A stretch of 64,000 nt of DNA, from NCBI RefSeq assembly GCF_004363075.1, contig NZ_SNYN01000001.1:124001-188000 (forward strand), given 5' to 3'. The DNA comes from Actinorugispora endophytica (GTDB lineage: Bacteria; Actinomycetota; Actinomycetes; Streptosporangiales; Streptosporangiaceae). Of this stretch, positions 18,163 through 28,856 are shown one piece after another (position 1 is the stretch's first letter; the number at the start of each line of letters is the position of its first letter). Position numbers and translations under genes: made by a program. The notes beneath the pieces are model-generated. The model did not search any database. It was given only the letters and a program-made list of their open reading frames with translations, and was not told where the DNA came from.

Positions 18163-19506
18163 TCAGCCCTCCAGCATCTCGGTGACCAGCGCGGCGATCT
18201 GGGACCGCTCGGAGCGGGTCAGGGTGACGTGTGCGAACAGGGGGTGCCCCTTGAGCTTCTCGATCACGGCCACCACGCCGTCGTAGCGGCCCACCCGGAG
18301 GTTGTCCCGCTGGGCGACGTCGTGGGTGAGGACCACACGGGAGTTCTCCCCGAGGCGGGACAGCACCGTCAGCAGCACGCCGCGCTCCAGGGACTGCGCC
18401 TCGTCCACGATCACGAAGGAGTCGTGCAGGGAGCGACCCCGGATGTGGGTGAGCGGCAGGACCTCCAGCATGCCGCGGTCCACGATCTCGTCGATGACGT
18501 CCTGCGTGGTGAGCGCCGAGAGGGTGTCGTGCACGGCCTGCGACCAGGGCGACATCTTCTCGTACTCGCTGCCCGGCAGGTAGCCCAGCTCCTGGCCGCC
18601 GACCGCGTACAGCGGCCGGAACACCACGACCTTGCGGTGCTGGCGGCGCTCCAGCACCGCGTCCAGGCCCGCGCACAGCGCGAGCGCGGACTTGCCCGTG
18701 CCCGCTCTGCCGCCCAGGGACACGATGCCCACGTCGGGGTCGGTGAGCAGGTCGAGCGCGATGCGCTGCTCGGCGCTGCGCCCGTGCAGGCCGAACACGT
18801 CGCGGTCGCCGCGGACCACCTTCACCGACTTGTCGGGGAGCACCCGCCCGAGGGCCTTGCCCCGCTCGGAGACGAGCACCAGGCCCGTGTGGCAGGGCAG
18901 GTCCCGCGCGGTCTCGACCTCGGCCGTCCCCTCGTCGAAGAGCTCCTGGATCTCGTGCGCCGGAACCTCCAGCTCCGCCATGCCGGTCCAGCCGTGCTCG
19001 ATGGCGAGCTCGGCGCGGTACTCGTCCGCTGCCAGGCCGACCGACGCCGCCTTGATCCGCAGGGGGAGGTCCTTGCTGACCAGGACGACATCGCTGCCCT
19101 CCGCGGCGAGGCTGCGCGCCACCGTCAGGATCCGGGTGTCGTTGTCCCCGAGCCGGAAACCGGCCGGGAGGATGCCCGGATCGCTGTGGTTGAGCTCCAC
19201 CCGCAGGGTGCCGCCCTGCTCGTTGACGTCCACCGGGGCGTCGAGGCCGCCGAAGGCGACCCGGAGGTCGTCGAGCCTGCGCAGCGCCTCGCGGGCGAAG
19301 TAGCCCAGTTCGGGGTGGTGGCGTTTGCTCTCGAGTTCGGTGATGACGACGATCGGCAGGACCACTTCGTGCTCGGCGAAGCGGGTGATCGACATCGGGT
19401 CCGCGAGAAGGACGCTGGTGTCGAGCACGTAGGTGCGCCGCGTGCCGTCCTCGGTCGAGGAGGTGGGGCCGGCAGGGCTGCGGCGGACGGTCGAGGAACT
19501 AGCCAC
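18163..19506 (-). CDS. phoH2: PIN-PhoH protein (PhoH2-type ribonuclease/ATPase)
   Basis: A 447-residue fusion of an N-terminal PIN nuclease domain (about 24-150; [13 protein letters not shown] with the first catalytic Asp, ITELE, and [10 protein letters not shown] with later acidic residues, then VVLVSKD) and a C-terminal PhoH ATPase domain (about 235-447; Walker [16 protein letters not shown], Walker [12 protein letters not shown], and THDVAQRDN). Mycobacterial PhoH2 proteins of this build unwind and cleave RNA in an ATP-dependent way. Start GTG 19506 has GGGGAG five bases upstream. The associated antitoxin-like phoAT gene described for some species is not evident upstream. Also near uppS in mycobacteria. 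Assignment is firm; cellular RNA targets are unknown. Confidence 0.94.
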   Translation of the reverse strand: MASSSTVRRSPAGPTSSTEDGTRRTYVLDTSVLLADPMSITRFAEHEVVLPIVVITELESKRHHPELGYFAREALRRLDDLRVAFGGLDAPVDVNEQGGTLRVELNHSDPGILPAGFRLGDNDTRILTVARSLAAEGSDVVLVSKDLPLRIKAASVGLAADEYRAELAIEHGWTGMAELEVPAHEIQELFDEGTAEVETARDLPCHTGLVLVSERGKALGRVLPDKSVKVVRGDRDVFGLHGRSAEQRIALDLLTDPDVGIVSLGGRAGTGKSALALCAGLDAVLERRQHRKVVVFRPLYAVGGQELGYLPGSEYEKMSPWSQAVHDTLSALTTQDVIDEIVDRGMLEVLPLTHIRGRSLHDSFVIVDEAQSLERGVLLTVLSRLGENSRVVLTHDVAQRDNLRVGRYDGVVAVIEKLKGHPLFAHVTLTRSERSQIAALVTEMLEG

Positions 19507-19784
19507 TCGTTCTCCCCCTGGGCGCGTCGGAGCGCCCTAGAATCACGGGAATCCAAGGACCGGGACCAGCCCCGCGAGGACCGGGGCCGGCCCTCGTCGT
19601 GAAGAGTTCCTGATCGTTCAGGACCGTCAATGGGTCGGGGCCTCCCGAGTGGAAGGATGTACACCTTCCACCGATACCGACGGTACCCGGCTCGCCTGAA
19701 AGAACAAGACCCCGACGTGGCCCGCTTCGTGAACAGCGGGTTACGCGTGTCGCTTCCTGTCCGGGGGTGGGGAGGGGGTCGCGC

Positions 19785-20549
19785 TCACGAGCCGAAGCGC
19801 CGGTTCCGCGCGCCGTAGGACCGGAGCGCGCGCAGGAAGTCCACCTTGCGGAAGGCAGGCCAGAAGACCTCGCAGAAGTAGAACTCCGAGTGCGCGCTCT
19901 GCCAGAGCAGGAAGCCTGAGAGGCGCTGCTCCCCCGACGTCCGGATGAGGAGGTCGGGGTCGGGCTGACCGCGGGTGTAGAGATGCTCGGCGATGTGCTC
20001 CAGGTCGAGGCGCTCCGCGAGCTCCTCGATCGTGGTGCCCTTGGCCGCCTCGGCCAGGAGGAGCGACCGAACCGCGTCAGCGATCTCACGCCTTCCCCCA
20101 TACCCAACGGCCACGTTCACAATCAGGCCGGGATTGCCGGATGTGGCCGTACCCGCCTCTTTCATGACACGGGCGGTCTCATCGGGCAGGAGGTCCAGGG
20201 ACCCCATGGGGTTGACCCGCCAGCCCTCGCTGCGGAGCCGCTTGACGGTGTTCTCGATGATGGCGAGGAGGGGTTCGAGCTCCTCGGGCGGGCGGGTGAG
20301 GTTGTCCGTGGACAGCAGCCACAGCGTGACCACCTGCACACCGACCTCGTCGCACCAGTTGAGTAGTTCGAAGATCTTGTCGGCGCCCGCCTGGTGCCCC
20401 TCCTTGACGTTGGCGAGTCCGCTGGTCTTGGCCCACCGGCGGTTCCCGTCGAGGATGACGCCCACGTGCCTGGGCGTCTCGAACGTGCCGAGCGCGCGCT
20501 CGAGGCGCCGCTCGTACAGCCGGTAGAGGGGGTCGCGCAGCAGACCCAT
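19785..20549 (-). CDS. uppS: Z-isoprenyl diphosphate synthase (UppS/Rv1086 type)
   Basis: A 254-residue cis-prenyltransferase that adds isopentenyl diphosphate units to an allylic primer in the Z configuration, feeding the lipid carrier for cell-wall synthesis. Hallmarks: HVGVILDGNRRWA (catalytic Asp in DGNRRW), the LWLLSTDNLTRP region, VNVAVGYGGRREIADAV, and the C-terminal DLLIRTSGEQRLSGFLLWQS with FCEVFWP. The start MGLLRDPLYRLYERRL at ATG 20549 agrees with the family; an extra 17 upstream codons are open but look untranslated. Actinobacteria usually carry two such enzymes, one short-chain and one long-chain; sequence alone cannot decide which this is, although the N-terminal YRLYERRLER resembles the Rv1086 short-chain group. 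Confidence 0.93.
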   Translation of the reverse strand: MGLLRDPLYRLYERRLERALGTFETPRHVGVILDGNRRWAKTSGLANVKEGHQAGADKIFELLNWCDEVGVQVVTLWLLSTDNLTRPPEELEPLLAIIENTVKRLRSEGWRVNPMGSLDLLPDETARVMKEAGTATSGNPGLIVNVAVGYGGRREIADAVRSLLLAEAAKGTTIEELAERLDLEHIAEHLYTRGQPDPDLLIRTSGEQRLSGFLLWQSAHSEFYFCEVFWPAFRKVDFLRALRSYGARNRRFGS

Positions 20550-20583
20550 GGGACGGATACCTCTCTCGCTACTCCGGTGCTCC

Positions 20584-20823
20584 TCAGAGCACCGGTCCAA
20601 AAGGTCTCTCGACGGACCCGCGGAGGACCGCCTCCGCGGCCACCGCCCTGTCTCCGCCCTCCCGGAGCGCTCGCTCCCGCGCCTTTCGCGTGACCTGGTC
20701 CACGGACGCGGCGGGGAGGGGGCGAAGGCCGGACCCCGCCGCGGTCACGGCGCGACCGGCGGACGTGCCGTGGAAACGGTCGTCCGACGGCGCGGCGTCG
20801 GCGGTCCACTCAACGTTAGCCAA
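20584..20823 (-). CDS. Possible small hypothetical protein upstream of uppS
   Basis: A 79-residue frame on the same strand as uppS, 34 bp ahead of it, with strongly GC-biased third codon positions like its neighbours. It would start with TTG at 20823, with only a weak GGGGG-type ribosome binding site. The sequence is rich in Arg and Ala, is slightly basic and has no membrane segment or recognised domain. Long random frames are common at this GC content, so it may not be real. If it is, co-transcription with uppS is likely. Confidence 0.25.
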   Translation of the reverse strand: MANVEWTADAAPSDDRFHGTSAGRAVTAAGSGLRPLPAASVDQVTRKARERALREGGDRAVAAEAVLRGSVERPFGPVL

Positions 20824-20875
20824 GAAACCGGCCCCCGGACGACATCCCCGGCACTCCGGCCCGCGAATCGCCCGC

Positions 20876-21499
20876 TCAGCTCACGGCGAGCGACTTGCGC
20901 ACCCGCTTGCGCCCCTCGTGGATCCGGGACTTGACCGTTCCCAGCGCCAGGTCGAGCTCCGAGGCGATCTCCCCGTACTCCATCTGGCACAGGTCCCGCA
21001 GCACCAGCGGCGCCACCAGGTTGGGGCGGTCGCGCTCCAGCTGGTCGAGGGCCTCCAGCAGGTCGATCCGCGATCCGGCGATGACGCTGGTGGTGCGCGG
21101 GTCGCTCTGGTGCGGGATGCGGTCGGCCTCGGTCGGCATCTCCGCGGCGCGGCGCTTCATGGACCGGTAGGTCTGCCGCGCGGAGTTGGAGACCACCGTG
21201 TACAGCCACGTCGTGAAGAGCGACTCCCCCCGGAACCGCTCTATGCTGGCGGCGACCCGCATGAGCGCGTCCTGGCACGCCTCCTCGGCGTCCTGGCGGT
21301 AGGGCAGGAACCGGGCGCAGCGGCGCAGGACCTCGGGCTGGATCCGGCGCAGGAGTTCTTCGAGGGCCGGCTTGTCCCCGGCTTTGGCCCTGCGGGCCAG
21401 GTCTTCGAGGGATTCCTCTTCGCCAGGGCTGGCATGGGTTGATCCGTAAGGCTGGTCTGCGTTACGCACGACGGGCAACTCCCCACTGACGACGGTCAT
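20876..21499 (-). CDS. ECF-like RNA polymerase sigma factor
   Basis: A 207-residue sigma-70 family protein. Region 2 (about 50-115) contains LRRCARFLPYRQDAEEACQD and FRGESLFTTWLYTVVSNSAR, the core-binding and -10 recognition helices; region 4 (about 150-205) contains LRDLCQMEYGEIASELDLAL and GTVKSRIHEGRKRVRKSL, the -35 recognition helix-turn-helix. Regions 1 and 3 are missing, as in ECF factors. No anti-sigma gene or zinc-finger ZAS motif follows it; the next gene downstream is uppS. It is divergent from a Ser/Thr kinase gene, which could be a target or partner. The assigned ATG overlaps a purine-rich AAAAGG, so the start could be slightly different. Confidence 0.88.
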   Translation of the reverse strand: MTVVSGELPVVRNADQPYGSTHASPGEEESLEDLARRAKAGDKPALEELLRRIQPEVLRRCARFLPYRQDAEEACQDALMRVAASIERFRGESLFTTWLYTVVSNSARQTYRSMKRRAAEMPTEADRIPHQSDPRTTSVIAGSRIDLLEALDQLERDRPNLVAPLVLRDLCQMEYGEIASELDLALGTVKSRIHEGRKRVRKSLAVS

Positions 21500-21614
21500 C
21501 CTTTTATTACACGCACAACCCCGGTCAAAGGGTTGACGCGCCTCTTAGATGGGCGCTCCGCTTCACCGGCTCCCCCGGGACCGAGACAAAACGTGACGTT
21601 TGGCGGCTGAGGAC

Positions 21615-23015
21615 ATGGTAAAAGCTGTAGCTGTGGCACAACCGGAGCGTTTTGGGCGCTATCGCGTTCTCCGACGGCTGGGCTCGGGCTCGTTCGCCAC
21701 CGTTTGGCTGGGGCATGACGATCTGCTCGACACCCCGGTCGCCATTAAAGTGCTGGCCGAGAACTGGTCACATCAACTCGACATCCACCATCGTTTCGTC
21801 GAAGAAGCACGGATCCTACGCCAGGCCGACTCTGAATGGCTGGTAAGGGTCCACGATATCGGAACACTGCCTGATGAGCGCCCGTACTTCGTGATGACGT
21901 ACGCGGACCGCGGCAGCGTCGCCGACCGAATCGCCGCAGGGCCTCTGCCTATGGACGAGGCGCTGCGCCTGCTGACCGAAATCGGCCAGGGCGTCACCGT
22001 CCTGCACCGGCACGGCACGATCCACCGCGACATCAAGCCATCGAACGTGCTGCTGCAGTCGAGTCCGGTCGGCGAGCGGGTGCTCGTGGCGGACCTGGGC
22101 TTCGCCAAGAGCATCGACGAGGCGTCCGGGTTCACCGCGGCCGCGGGCACCCCGGGGTACATGTCGCCGGAGCAGAGCGTCGTCGGCGGTGACATCGACG
22201 TGCGCGCCGACGTGTACTCGCTGGGCGCGGTCGCCTACGAGCTGCTCACCGGCAGACGCCCGCCCCGCCCGCCGGCGCGGGTCCCGCCCAGCCGGGTCCG
22301 CCCGGGCCTGCCGCCCGCCCTGGACGAGCTGATCATGTCCGCGCTGTCGCCGAACCGGGCCGACCGGCCCCCGGACGCGGCCACCTTCACCTCCCGTATC
22401 CGGGCGATCCGCATGTCGCCCGACCTGGAGGTCGCCGTGCCGTGGTGGCGGCGCCACCGGGCCGCCTGGACCCGGATCGCGGTGACGACGGCGACGGCGC
22501 TGGCGGTGCTGTCCGGGAGCACGGCGGCGGCCGCCTCCCCCGGGGTGTCGCTGGTGGACGTCTACGACTCCAGCGGCGAGATCCACGTGCTGGTCCCGCT
22601 GCCGTGGGCGCGCCAGGTGCAGGCCAACGGCTGGTCGCCGCGCGAGCTGGGGATGGTCGGCGGCCACGAACCCGGGCTGCTGGTGGCCACCGACGTCCCG
22701 TCCTGGCCCGACCCCGACGCGGAGGTGTCCGGGGTCTTCGCCGGGCTGCTCGACTCCGACGAGCGGGGGCCGCGCCTTGACGGACTGGTCGACTCCGTCC
22801 CCTGCGCGGGGACCCCCCAGCAGCGCCCGTTCTCCGACGCCCGCTGGGAGGGCGAGGTCTGGCAGTGGCTGGACTGCCCCGAAGGGGGGACGTTCACCGC
22901 CGCGGCGCTGCGGCACCGCGAGCACGACCGGACCCTGTACCTGGAGATCCGCCAGCCCGACCAGCAGCCCGAGGTCGTGGACCGGCTCCTGTCGGGAATC
23001 CGGCTGACCAGCTGA
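21615..23015 (+). CDS. Receptor-like serine/threonine protein kinase
   Basis: A 466-residue PASTA-less Hanks kinase. The kinase domain (about 13-265) shows the glycine loop GSGSFATVW, catalytic Lys in PVAIKVL, HRDIKPSNVLL, DLGFAK in place of the usual DFG, the activation segment GTPGYMSPEQ and DVYSLGAVAYELLTG. After residue 280 comes one transmembrane helix (AVTTATALAVLSG) and an extracytoplasmic domain of about 160 residues with a CAGTPQQRP...WLDCPEGG cysteine pair. That outer domain matches nothing I recognise. ATG 21615 is preceded closely by GAGG; TTG 21600 and GTG 21633 are alternatives. Divergent from a sigma factor gene. Kinase call secure; signal and substrates unknown. Confidence 0.92.
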   Translation: MVKAVAVAQPERFGRYRVLRRLGSGSFATVWLGHDDLLDTPVAIKVLAENWSHQLDIHHRFVEEARILRQADSEWLVRVHDIGTLPDERPYFVMTYADRGSVADRIAAGPLPMDEALRLLTEIGQGVTVLHRHGTIHRDIKPSNVLLQSSPVGERVLVADLGFAKSIDEASGFTAAAGTPGYMSPEQSVVGGDIDVRADVYSLGAVAYELLTGRRPPRPPARVPPSRVRPGLPPALDELIMSALSPNRADRPPDAATFTSRIRAIRMSPDLEVAVPWWRRHRAAWTRIAVTTATALAVLSGSTAAAASPGVSLVDVYDSSGEIHVLVPLPWARQVQANGWSPRELGMVGGHEPGLLVATDVPSWPDPDAEVSGVFAGLLDSDERGPRLDGLVDSVPCAGTPQQRPFSDARWEGEVWQWLDCPEGGTFTAAALRHREHDRTLYLEIRQPDQQPEVVDRLLSGIRLTS

Positions 23016-23102
23016 GTCACGGTCATCGGTCGGTCCCCTCCTCCCGACGCCGAATCACCCCGCGCCCATACCGTCCGTTGCGAGGGTCTCGTTGGCGGTC
23101 TT

Positions 23103-23144
23103 GGGCTTTCCGCCCGTTTCGGGGCCTGGCAGGGCGGAAAGCCC
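23103..23144. repeat. Intergenic palindrome, family C copy 1 (inverted orientation)
   Basis: 13-bp perfect arms (GGGCTTTCCGCCC, 23103-23115, and its complement 23132-23144). On the minus strand the wider segment, from GGAATGATCACGGG at 23154 to the AAGACCGCCAAC end near 23093, matches the copies at 30246-30311 and 52561-52640 both inside and beyond the arms. Lies between convergent genes (stops 23015 and 23175). Confidence 0.88.
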
Positions 23145-23174
23145 GTGATCATTCCGGGTGGGGGCGGAGCTTCC

Positions 23175-23819
23175 CTAGTCGGCGGTCTTGTGGCGGGAGA
23201 GGTCGATGGAGCGGACGATCTCGGTGTAGCCGTCCGCGGCGTCCTCCAGCAGGACCGGGACGTCGAACTCCAGGCCGGCCTCCGCGACGAACCAGGCGCG
23301 CGTGCGGAAGCCGGCGCCTCCCGTGCAGGCGACGGTCCACTCGCTGAACTCCACCCGCTCCCCGCTGACCAGGAAGAAGTTCCCCCGGTCGGTGATCTCG
23401 GCGGACTCGGCCTTGATCGGGTCGGTCAGCTCGGGGGCCTTCGGGCAGGCCGCCCAGGGGCGCTGCCACTTCTCCGGGTCGTCGAGGTCCTCGCCCTCGG
23501 CGTCGATGAAGCCGCCCTCGACCGCGTTCGGCCGGATGCGCAGCGCCGAGTGGGGGCAGTCACCTCCGGGCGAGGGCTCGGCCCCCGGCGGTGAGAGGCA
23601 GTCGTCGGTGACGCCGACCTGCCAACCGGGCGGCAGCACCAGGTTGATCCCGTTGTAGTCGTGCAGGGTGGCCCCTTCCGGCATCCGGTGCCCGGAGGCG
23701 GCCGAGGCCGCCGGGTGCGCCAGGCCGGGCAGCACCCGCGAGGGGCCGTCCATCCCGCATCCCGAGGCCGCCACGAGCACGGCCGCCAGTGGGAGCGTCG
23801 CGGCCGCGGATACCCGCAT
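23175..23819 (-). CDS. Secreted lipoprotein of unknown function
   Basis: A 214-residue lipoprotein. The signal peptide ends in the lipobox LVAASGC, with the acylated Cys at residue 21. The mature part (about 190 residues) is acidic and contains at least five further cysteines (CLSPPG, GDCPHS, WAACPK, VACTGG), suggesting two disulfides. Phrases such as INLVLPPGWQV resemble small secreted domains also seen attached to kinase ectodomains in actinobacteria, and the neighbouring kinase has a similarly sized, cysteine-containing outer part. The two genes are convergent, so a joint function is only a guess. No enzyme motif is visible. Confidence 0.75.
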   Translation of the reverse strand: MRVSAAATLPLAAVLVAASGCGMDGPSRVLPGLAHPAASAASGHRMPEGATLHDYNGINLVLPPGWQVGVTDDCLSPPGAEPSPGGDCPHSALRIRPNAVEGGFIDAEGEDLDDPEKWQRPWAACPKAPELTDPIKAESAEITDRGNFFLVSGERVEFSEWTVACTGGAGFRTRAWFVAEAGLEFDVPVLLEDAADGYTEIVRSIDLSRHKTAD

Positions 23820-24077
23820 GCACTCCTCCTCTCAGTCTCCCGCCGGGCCGTCGGTGCCCACGCGGGAAACGGCCCTGATTCATCGTCCCCATTCGCGAAC
23901 CGTTCGGGAACCCCCTGCATCCCATCAGAAGGGGACGCGCGAGGGCGAGAGCATATCCACCCTGACCGCGAACCTCACGGCCGCACCCTTTCGGAGCCCG
24001 CGTGGGGGCTTGCTCCGGAAGGGTGCCCGGCCCCGATGCCCGGGACCGCCGCCCCGGCAGGGCGGCCGAGCGGCCCG

Positions 24078-26078
<2,001 letters not shown>

Positions 26079-26134
26079 GTACTCAACTCTGCCCGAGCCG
26101 AGGCGTCGGACACGCGCCGGGGTGGAACACACCG

Positions 26135-26169
26135 CGGCCCCGCGCGGCCGGTCCGGCCGCGCGGGGCCG
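26135..26169 (-). terminator. GC-rich hairpin after the mca operon
   Basis: Inverted repeat with 17-nt arms (26135-26151 and 26153-26169) made of CGGCCCCGCGCGGCCGG and its complement. It lies between the stop of the small membrane protein gene (26267) and the start of the next minus-strand gene (26078), so it likely ends the mca transcript. Confidence 0.6.
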
Positions 26170-26266
26170 TGGTCAGGTTCTGACCTGGTTGTCTCTCCCG
26201 GATCATCCGGGCTCGCGCCCGCCAGGACGGCGCCCGCTCATCCGAAGGCGTCCGGGAGGGCTCTCC

Positions 26267-26488
26267 CTAGTCGTCCTCCGCGCTCTTCTCGGCAGGGACG
26301 GTGGCCCCGGCGGCGCGCTGGTCGAAGTCGCCCGAGCGCGCCACGTCCAGGTGTCCCTTCATGGAGCGCATGAGCAGGAACAGGGCCCCGCCGATGAGCG
26401 CGATGACGGTGAAGCCCAGGATGCCTGGGGAGGCCAGGTCGGCCACGGGGTTGCTGGAGGCTGCGAGCTGGAGCGCGGGGTGGTTCAT
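26267..26488 (-). CDS. Small single-pass membrane protein linked to mca
   Basis: A 73-residue protein with one transmembrane helix (about 21-41: LGFTVIALIGGALFLLMRSM) and a charged cytoplasmic tail (KGHLDVARSGDFDQ, ending KSAEDD). It starts 12 bp after the mca stop (ATG 26488; an in-frame ATG at 26497, directly after the stop, is also possible), implying translational coupling. A small membrane protein in this position between mca and the DUF255 gene is seen in other actinobacteria, which supports it being real. No function known. Confidence 0.72.
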   Translation of the reverse strand: MNHPALQLAASSNPVADLASPGILGFTVIALIGGALFLLMRSMKGHLDVARSGDFDQRAAGATVPAEKSAEDD

Positions 26489-26499
26489 ACCGACCATTC

Positions 26500-27384
26500 T
26501 CACACCGTGTCGCGCAGGCCCGCGAAGAGGTCGTCCTCCGGGAGCTCCGTGTCGACCATGGAGCGCGCCAGGTGGTACTCCTCGGTGGGCCACACCTCGC
26601 GCTGGATGTCCATGGGGACCGCGAACCAGAAGCCGTTGGGGTCGATCTGGGTGGCGTGCGCGATGAGGGCGCGGTCCCGGGTCTCGAAGTACTCCTCGCA
26701 CCTGACCCGCGTGGTGACCTCCCACTGCGGGTAGTCGCGCTCCTCCATCCGCTCCATCCACTCGGCGAACGGGTTTTCCAGGCCGCGCTCGCTGAGGGCC
26801 TTGGCGATGGCCTCGAAGCGCTCGCGCGGGAAGGACACGTGGTAGTAGAGCTTGAGCGGCTGCCACGGCTCGCCGGTGCCCGGGTAGCGGTCGGGGTCGC
26901 CCGCGGCGTCGAACGCCTCGACCGAGACCTTGTGGCACATGATGTGGTCGGGGTGCGGGTAGCCGCCCTGCTCGTCGTAGGTGAGCAGGACGTGCGGGCG
27001 GAACTCGCGGACCGAGCGCACGAGGGGCTCGGCCGCGACCTCCAGCGGCTGGAGGGCGAAGCAGCCCTCGGGGAGCGGGGGCAGCGGGTCGCCTTCGGGC
27101 AGCCCGGAGTCGACGAAGCCGGAGAACTCCTGGCGGACGCCGAGGATGCGCCGGGCCTCCTCCATCTCCTGGCGGCGCACCTCGCCGATGTTCTCCAGGA
27201 CCTCGGGGCGGTCCATGGCCGGGTTGAGGATCGAACCGCGTTCGCCACCGGTGAGGGTGACGACCAGCACCTCCGCACCTTCGCTCACGTAGCGCGCCAT
27301 GGTGGCCGCGCCCTTGCTTGACTCGTCGTCTGGGTGGGCATGTACGGCCATGAGCCGCAAGCGCTCGGACAATGGAGAAGACAC
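26500..27384 (-). CDS. mca: Mycothiol S-conjugate amidase
   Basis: A 294-residue zinc amidase that cleaves mycothiol S-conjugates of toxins into a mercapturic acid, which is exported, and glucosaminyl-inositol, which is recycled. The zinc ligands are in AHPDDESS near residue 15 and PHPDHIM near residue 142, as in the MshB/Mca (PIG-L) family; length and the [10 protein letters not shown] segment identify Mca and not MshB. Mycothiol is restricted to actinobacteria, so this fixes the phylum. Starts at ATG 27384, divergent from DUF4307. Downstream are a small membrane protein and a thioredoxin-fold protein, forming a likely thiol-detoxification neighbourhood. Confidence 0.95.
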   Translation of the reverse strand: MSSPLSERLRLMAVHAHPDDESSKGAATMARYVSEGAEVLVVTLTGGERGSILNPAMDRPEVLENIGEVRRQEMEEARRILGVRQEFSGFVDSGLPEGDPLPPLPEGCFALQPLEVAAEPLVRSVREFRPHVLLTYDEQGGYPHPDHIMCHKVSVEAFDAAGDPDRYPGTGEPWQPLKLYYHVSFPRERFEAIAKALSERGLENPFAEWMERMEERDYPQWEVTTRVRCEEYFETRDRALIAHATQIDPNGFWFAVPMDIQREVWPTEEYHLARSMVDTELPEDDLFAGLRDTV

Positions 27385-27536
27385 CTCGGATGGTCGTGAT
27401 GGGCCGACATGCGCCGCTCCGGTACCGGATATCCGCAGTACGGGACCGCCGCGCGGGACAAGGCGGGGGTGGATCAGAACCCTGTCGGGACAGGGTTATC
27501 TTAGACAACGTAGCCCCCACGTTCGGAGATTCCCGC

Positions 27537-27968
27537 ATGCCGTCCAAGCCCGACGAAGCCGTGTCCCACGACGCCGGCCCGGCCACCGGCGCGCGACGAC
27601 GACTCGGCAACCGGCCGGTCTTCTTCGTCCTGGGCGTCATCGCCGCCGTCGTCTTCACGATCGGCTGGGGCTTCGCGCTCCTGAGCTACAGCGGCAGCAT
27701 GCCGGGACAGGTCCACTTCCAGACCGCCACCTGGGACGTCGTCTCCGACTCCGAGGCGCGGATCACCTTCCAGACGAACAGCCGCGACGGGGCGCTGTGT
27801 CTGATCAGCGCCGTCGACGAGCAGCACGTGCAGGTGGGCCAGTCGGAGGTCCCCGTCGAGAGCGGGGTCCGCGACGTCGAGGCCACGATCGACACAGTTC
27901 GCCGCGCTTCGGCGGTACAAGTCGTCTCCTGCAGGGAACAAGCTTCCACAGGCGAGTCGACCGAGTAG
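27537..27968 (+). CDS. DUF4307 family membrane protein
   Basis: A 143-residue protein with a disordered N-terminus (about 27 residues), one transmembrane helix (VFFVLGVIAAVVFTIGWGFAL), and an outer beta-rich domain containing TWDVVSDSEARITFQ and a pair of cysteines (ALCLIS, VVSCRE). This layout matches DUF4307, found in actinobacteria between mca and greA. ATG 27537 is chosen because GGAG stands 8 nt upstream; longer in-frame starts overlap mca and its promoter. No function known. It is divergent from mca and upstream of greA. Confidence 0.88.
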   Translation: MPSKPDEAVSHDAGPATGARRRLGNRPVFFVLGVIAAVVFTIGWGFALLSYSGSMPGQVHFQTATWDVVSDSEARITFQTNSRDGALCLISAVDEQHVQVGQSEVPVESGVRDVEATIDTVRRASAVQVVSCREQASTGESTE

Positions 27969-28182
27969 TCCCCGACCCTTCCGACAAGAGCACCGACCGC
28001 GCCGATCCGCACCGGGCGGACCCTGGTTCCTCCGTCCCCGCGGCCTGCCTCCGGAGGCGGCCGCACCCCGTCCCGGGAGCGGTTTTCCATGGTCGCGCCG
28101 CCTGGAGCGCTCGGTGCTAATCTCGTAAGTTCATCTACCGCGCCCACGCGGCGCGGTACCTAGACGCACCAAGGGAGTTCCC

Positions 28183-28683
28183 GTGACCGAGACCCGTGAT
28201 GACAACGTCACCTGGCTCACCCAGGAGGCGTACGACCGGCTCACAGCGGAGCTGGAGCACTTGTCTGGGCCTGGTCGCATCGAGATCGCCGACCGGATCG
28301 AAGCCGCTCGGGAGGAAGGCGACCTCAAGGAGAACGGCGGCTACCACGCCGCCAAGGAGGAGCAGGGCAAGATCGAGGCCCGGATCGTGCAGCTCCAGTC
28401 GATCCTGAACAACGCCCAGGTGGGCGAGGCCCCGCGCAGCGAGGGCGTCGTCGGCCCCGGTATGACGGTGACGATCAAGTTCGAGGGTGACGACGAGGAG
28501 GTCACCTTCCTGCTCGCCTCCCGTGAGGAGAGCGGCGCACCGATCGACGTGTACTCGCCGAAGTCCCCGCTGGGCAGTGCCATCAACGGCAAGAAGCCCG
28601 GGGAGAAGGCCACGTACACGCTCCCCAACGGCAGGAACAGTACGGTGGAGATCATCGACGCCGTCCCCTACGGCGGGTTCTGA
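28183..28683 (+). CDS. greA: Transcription elongation factor GreA
   Basis: A 166-residue factor that enters the RNA polymerase secondary channel and stimulates cleavage of backtracked RNA. The N-terminal antiparallel coiled coil (about 12-85) contains the tip EEGDLKENGGYHAAKEEQ with the acidic Asp and Glu that hold magnesium; the C-terminal FKBP-like domain carries SPKSPLGSAINGKKPGEKAT. The usual NAEYH of the tip reads NGGYH, which is common in actinobacteria. GTG start with AAGGGAG at 5 nt. It follows DUF4307 by 214 bp and is closed by a strong hairpin. Confidence 0.97.
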   Translation: MTETRDDNVTWLTQEAYDRLTAELEHLSGPGRIEIADRIEAAREEGDLKENGGYHAAKEEQGKIEARIVQLQSILNNAQVGEAPRSEGVVGPGMTVTIKFEGDDEEVTFLLASREESGAPIDVYSPKSPLGSAINGKKPGEKATYTLPNGRNSTVEIIDAVPYGGF

Positions 28684-28697
28684 CCCCTTAGGCGATA

Positions 28698-28732
28698 CGC
28701 GGAAGGGGTGGCCACGAGCCACCCCTTCCGCG
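28698..28732 (+). terminator. greA terminator hairpin
   Basis: Perfect 15-bp stem (28698-28712 and 28718-28732; CGCGGAAGGGGTGGC and complement) with a 5-nt loop, starting 15 nt after the greA stop. Confidence 0.75.
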
Positions 28733-28856
28733 TTGCGGGGTTCTCCACCCCCGCGGGGCGACCGGATGCGGCCACGGCGCCGCCCGGATTGGACGTGTCG
28801 GGGGGAAGCCGCCAGAATCGACGGGCTCCACCGTCTCGCCGAGGAGTCCGCCTCCC

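Noticed and set aside
12415-18185. Very long open frames (over 1,900 codons) on the opposite strand and in another plus-strand frame across the giant membrane protein gene
   Set aside because: They are by-products of extreme third-position GC. Their translations are Arg/Gly/Pro/His-rich without domains, whereas the chosen frame has membrane helices and a zinc ribbon.
19630-19818. Short plus-strand frame with MYTFHRYRRYPARLKEQ upstream of the PhoH gene
   Set aside because: No ribosome binding site, overlaps the uppS 3' end and shows no conserved pattern.
20876-23015. A sigma/anti-sigma module formed by the sigma factor and the kinase
   Set aside because: The kinase has no anti-sigma (HATPase) or zinc-finger ZAS domain; divergence alone does not show partnership.
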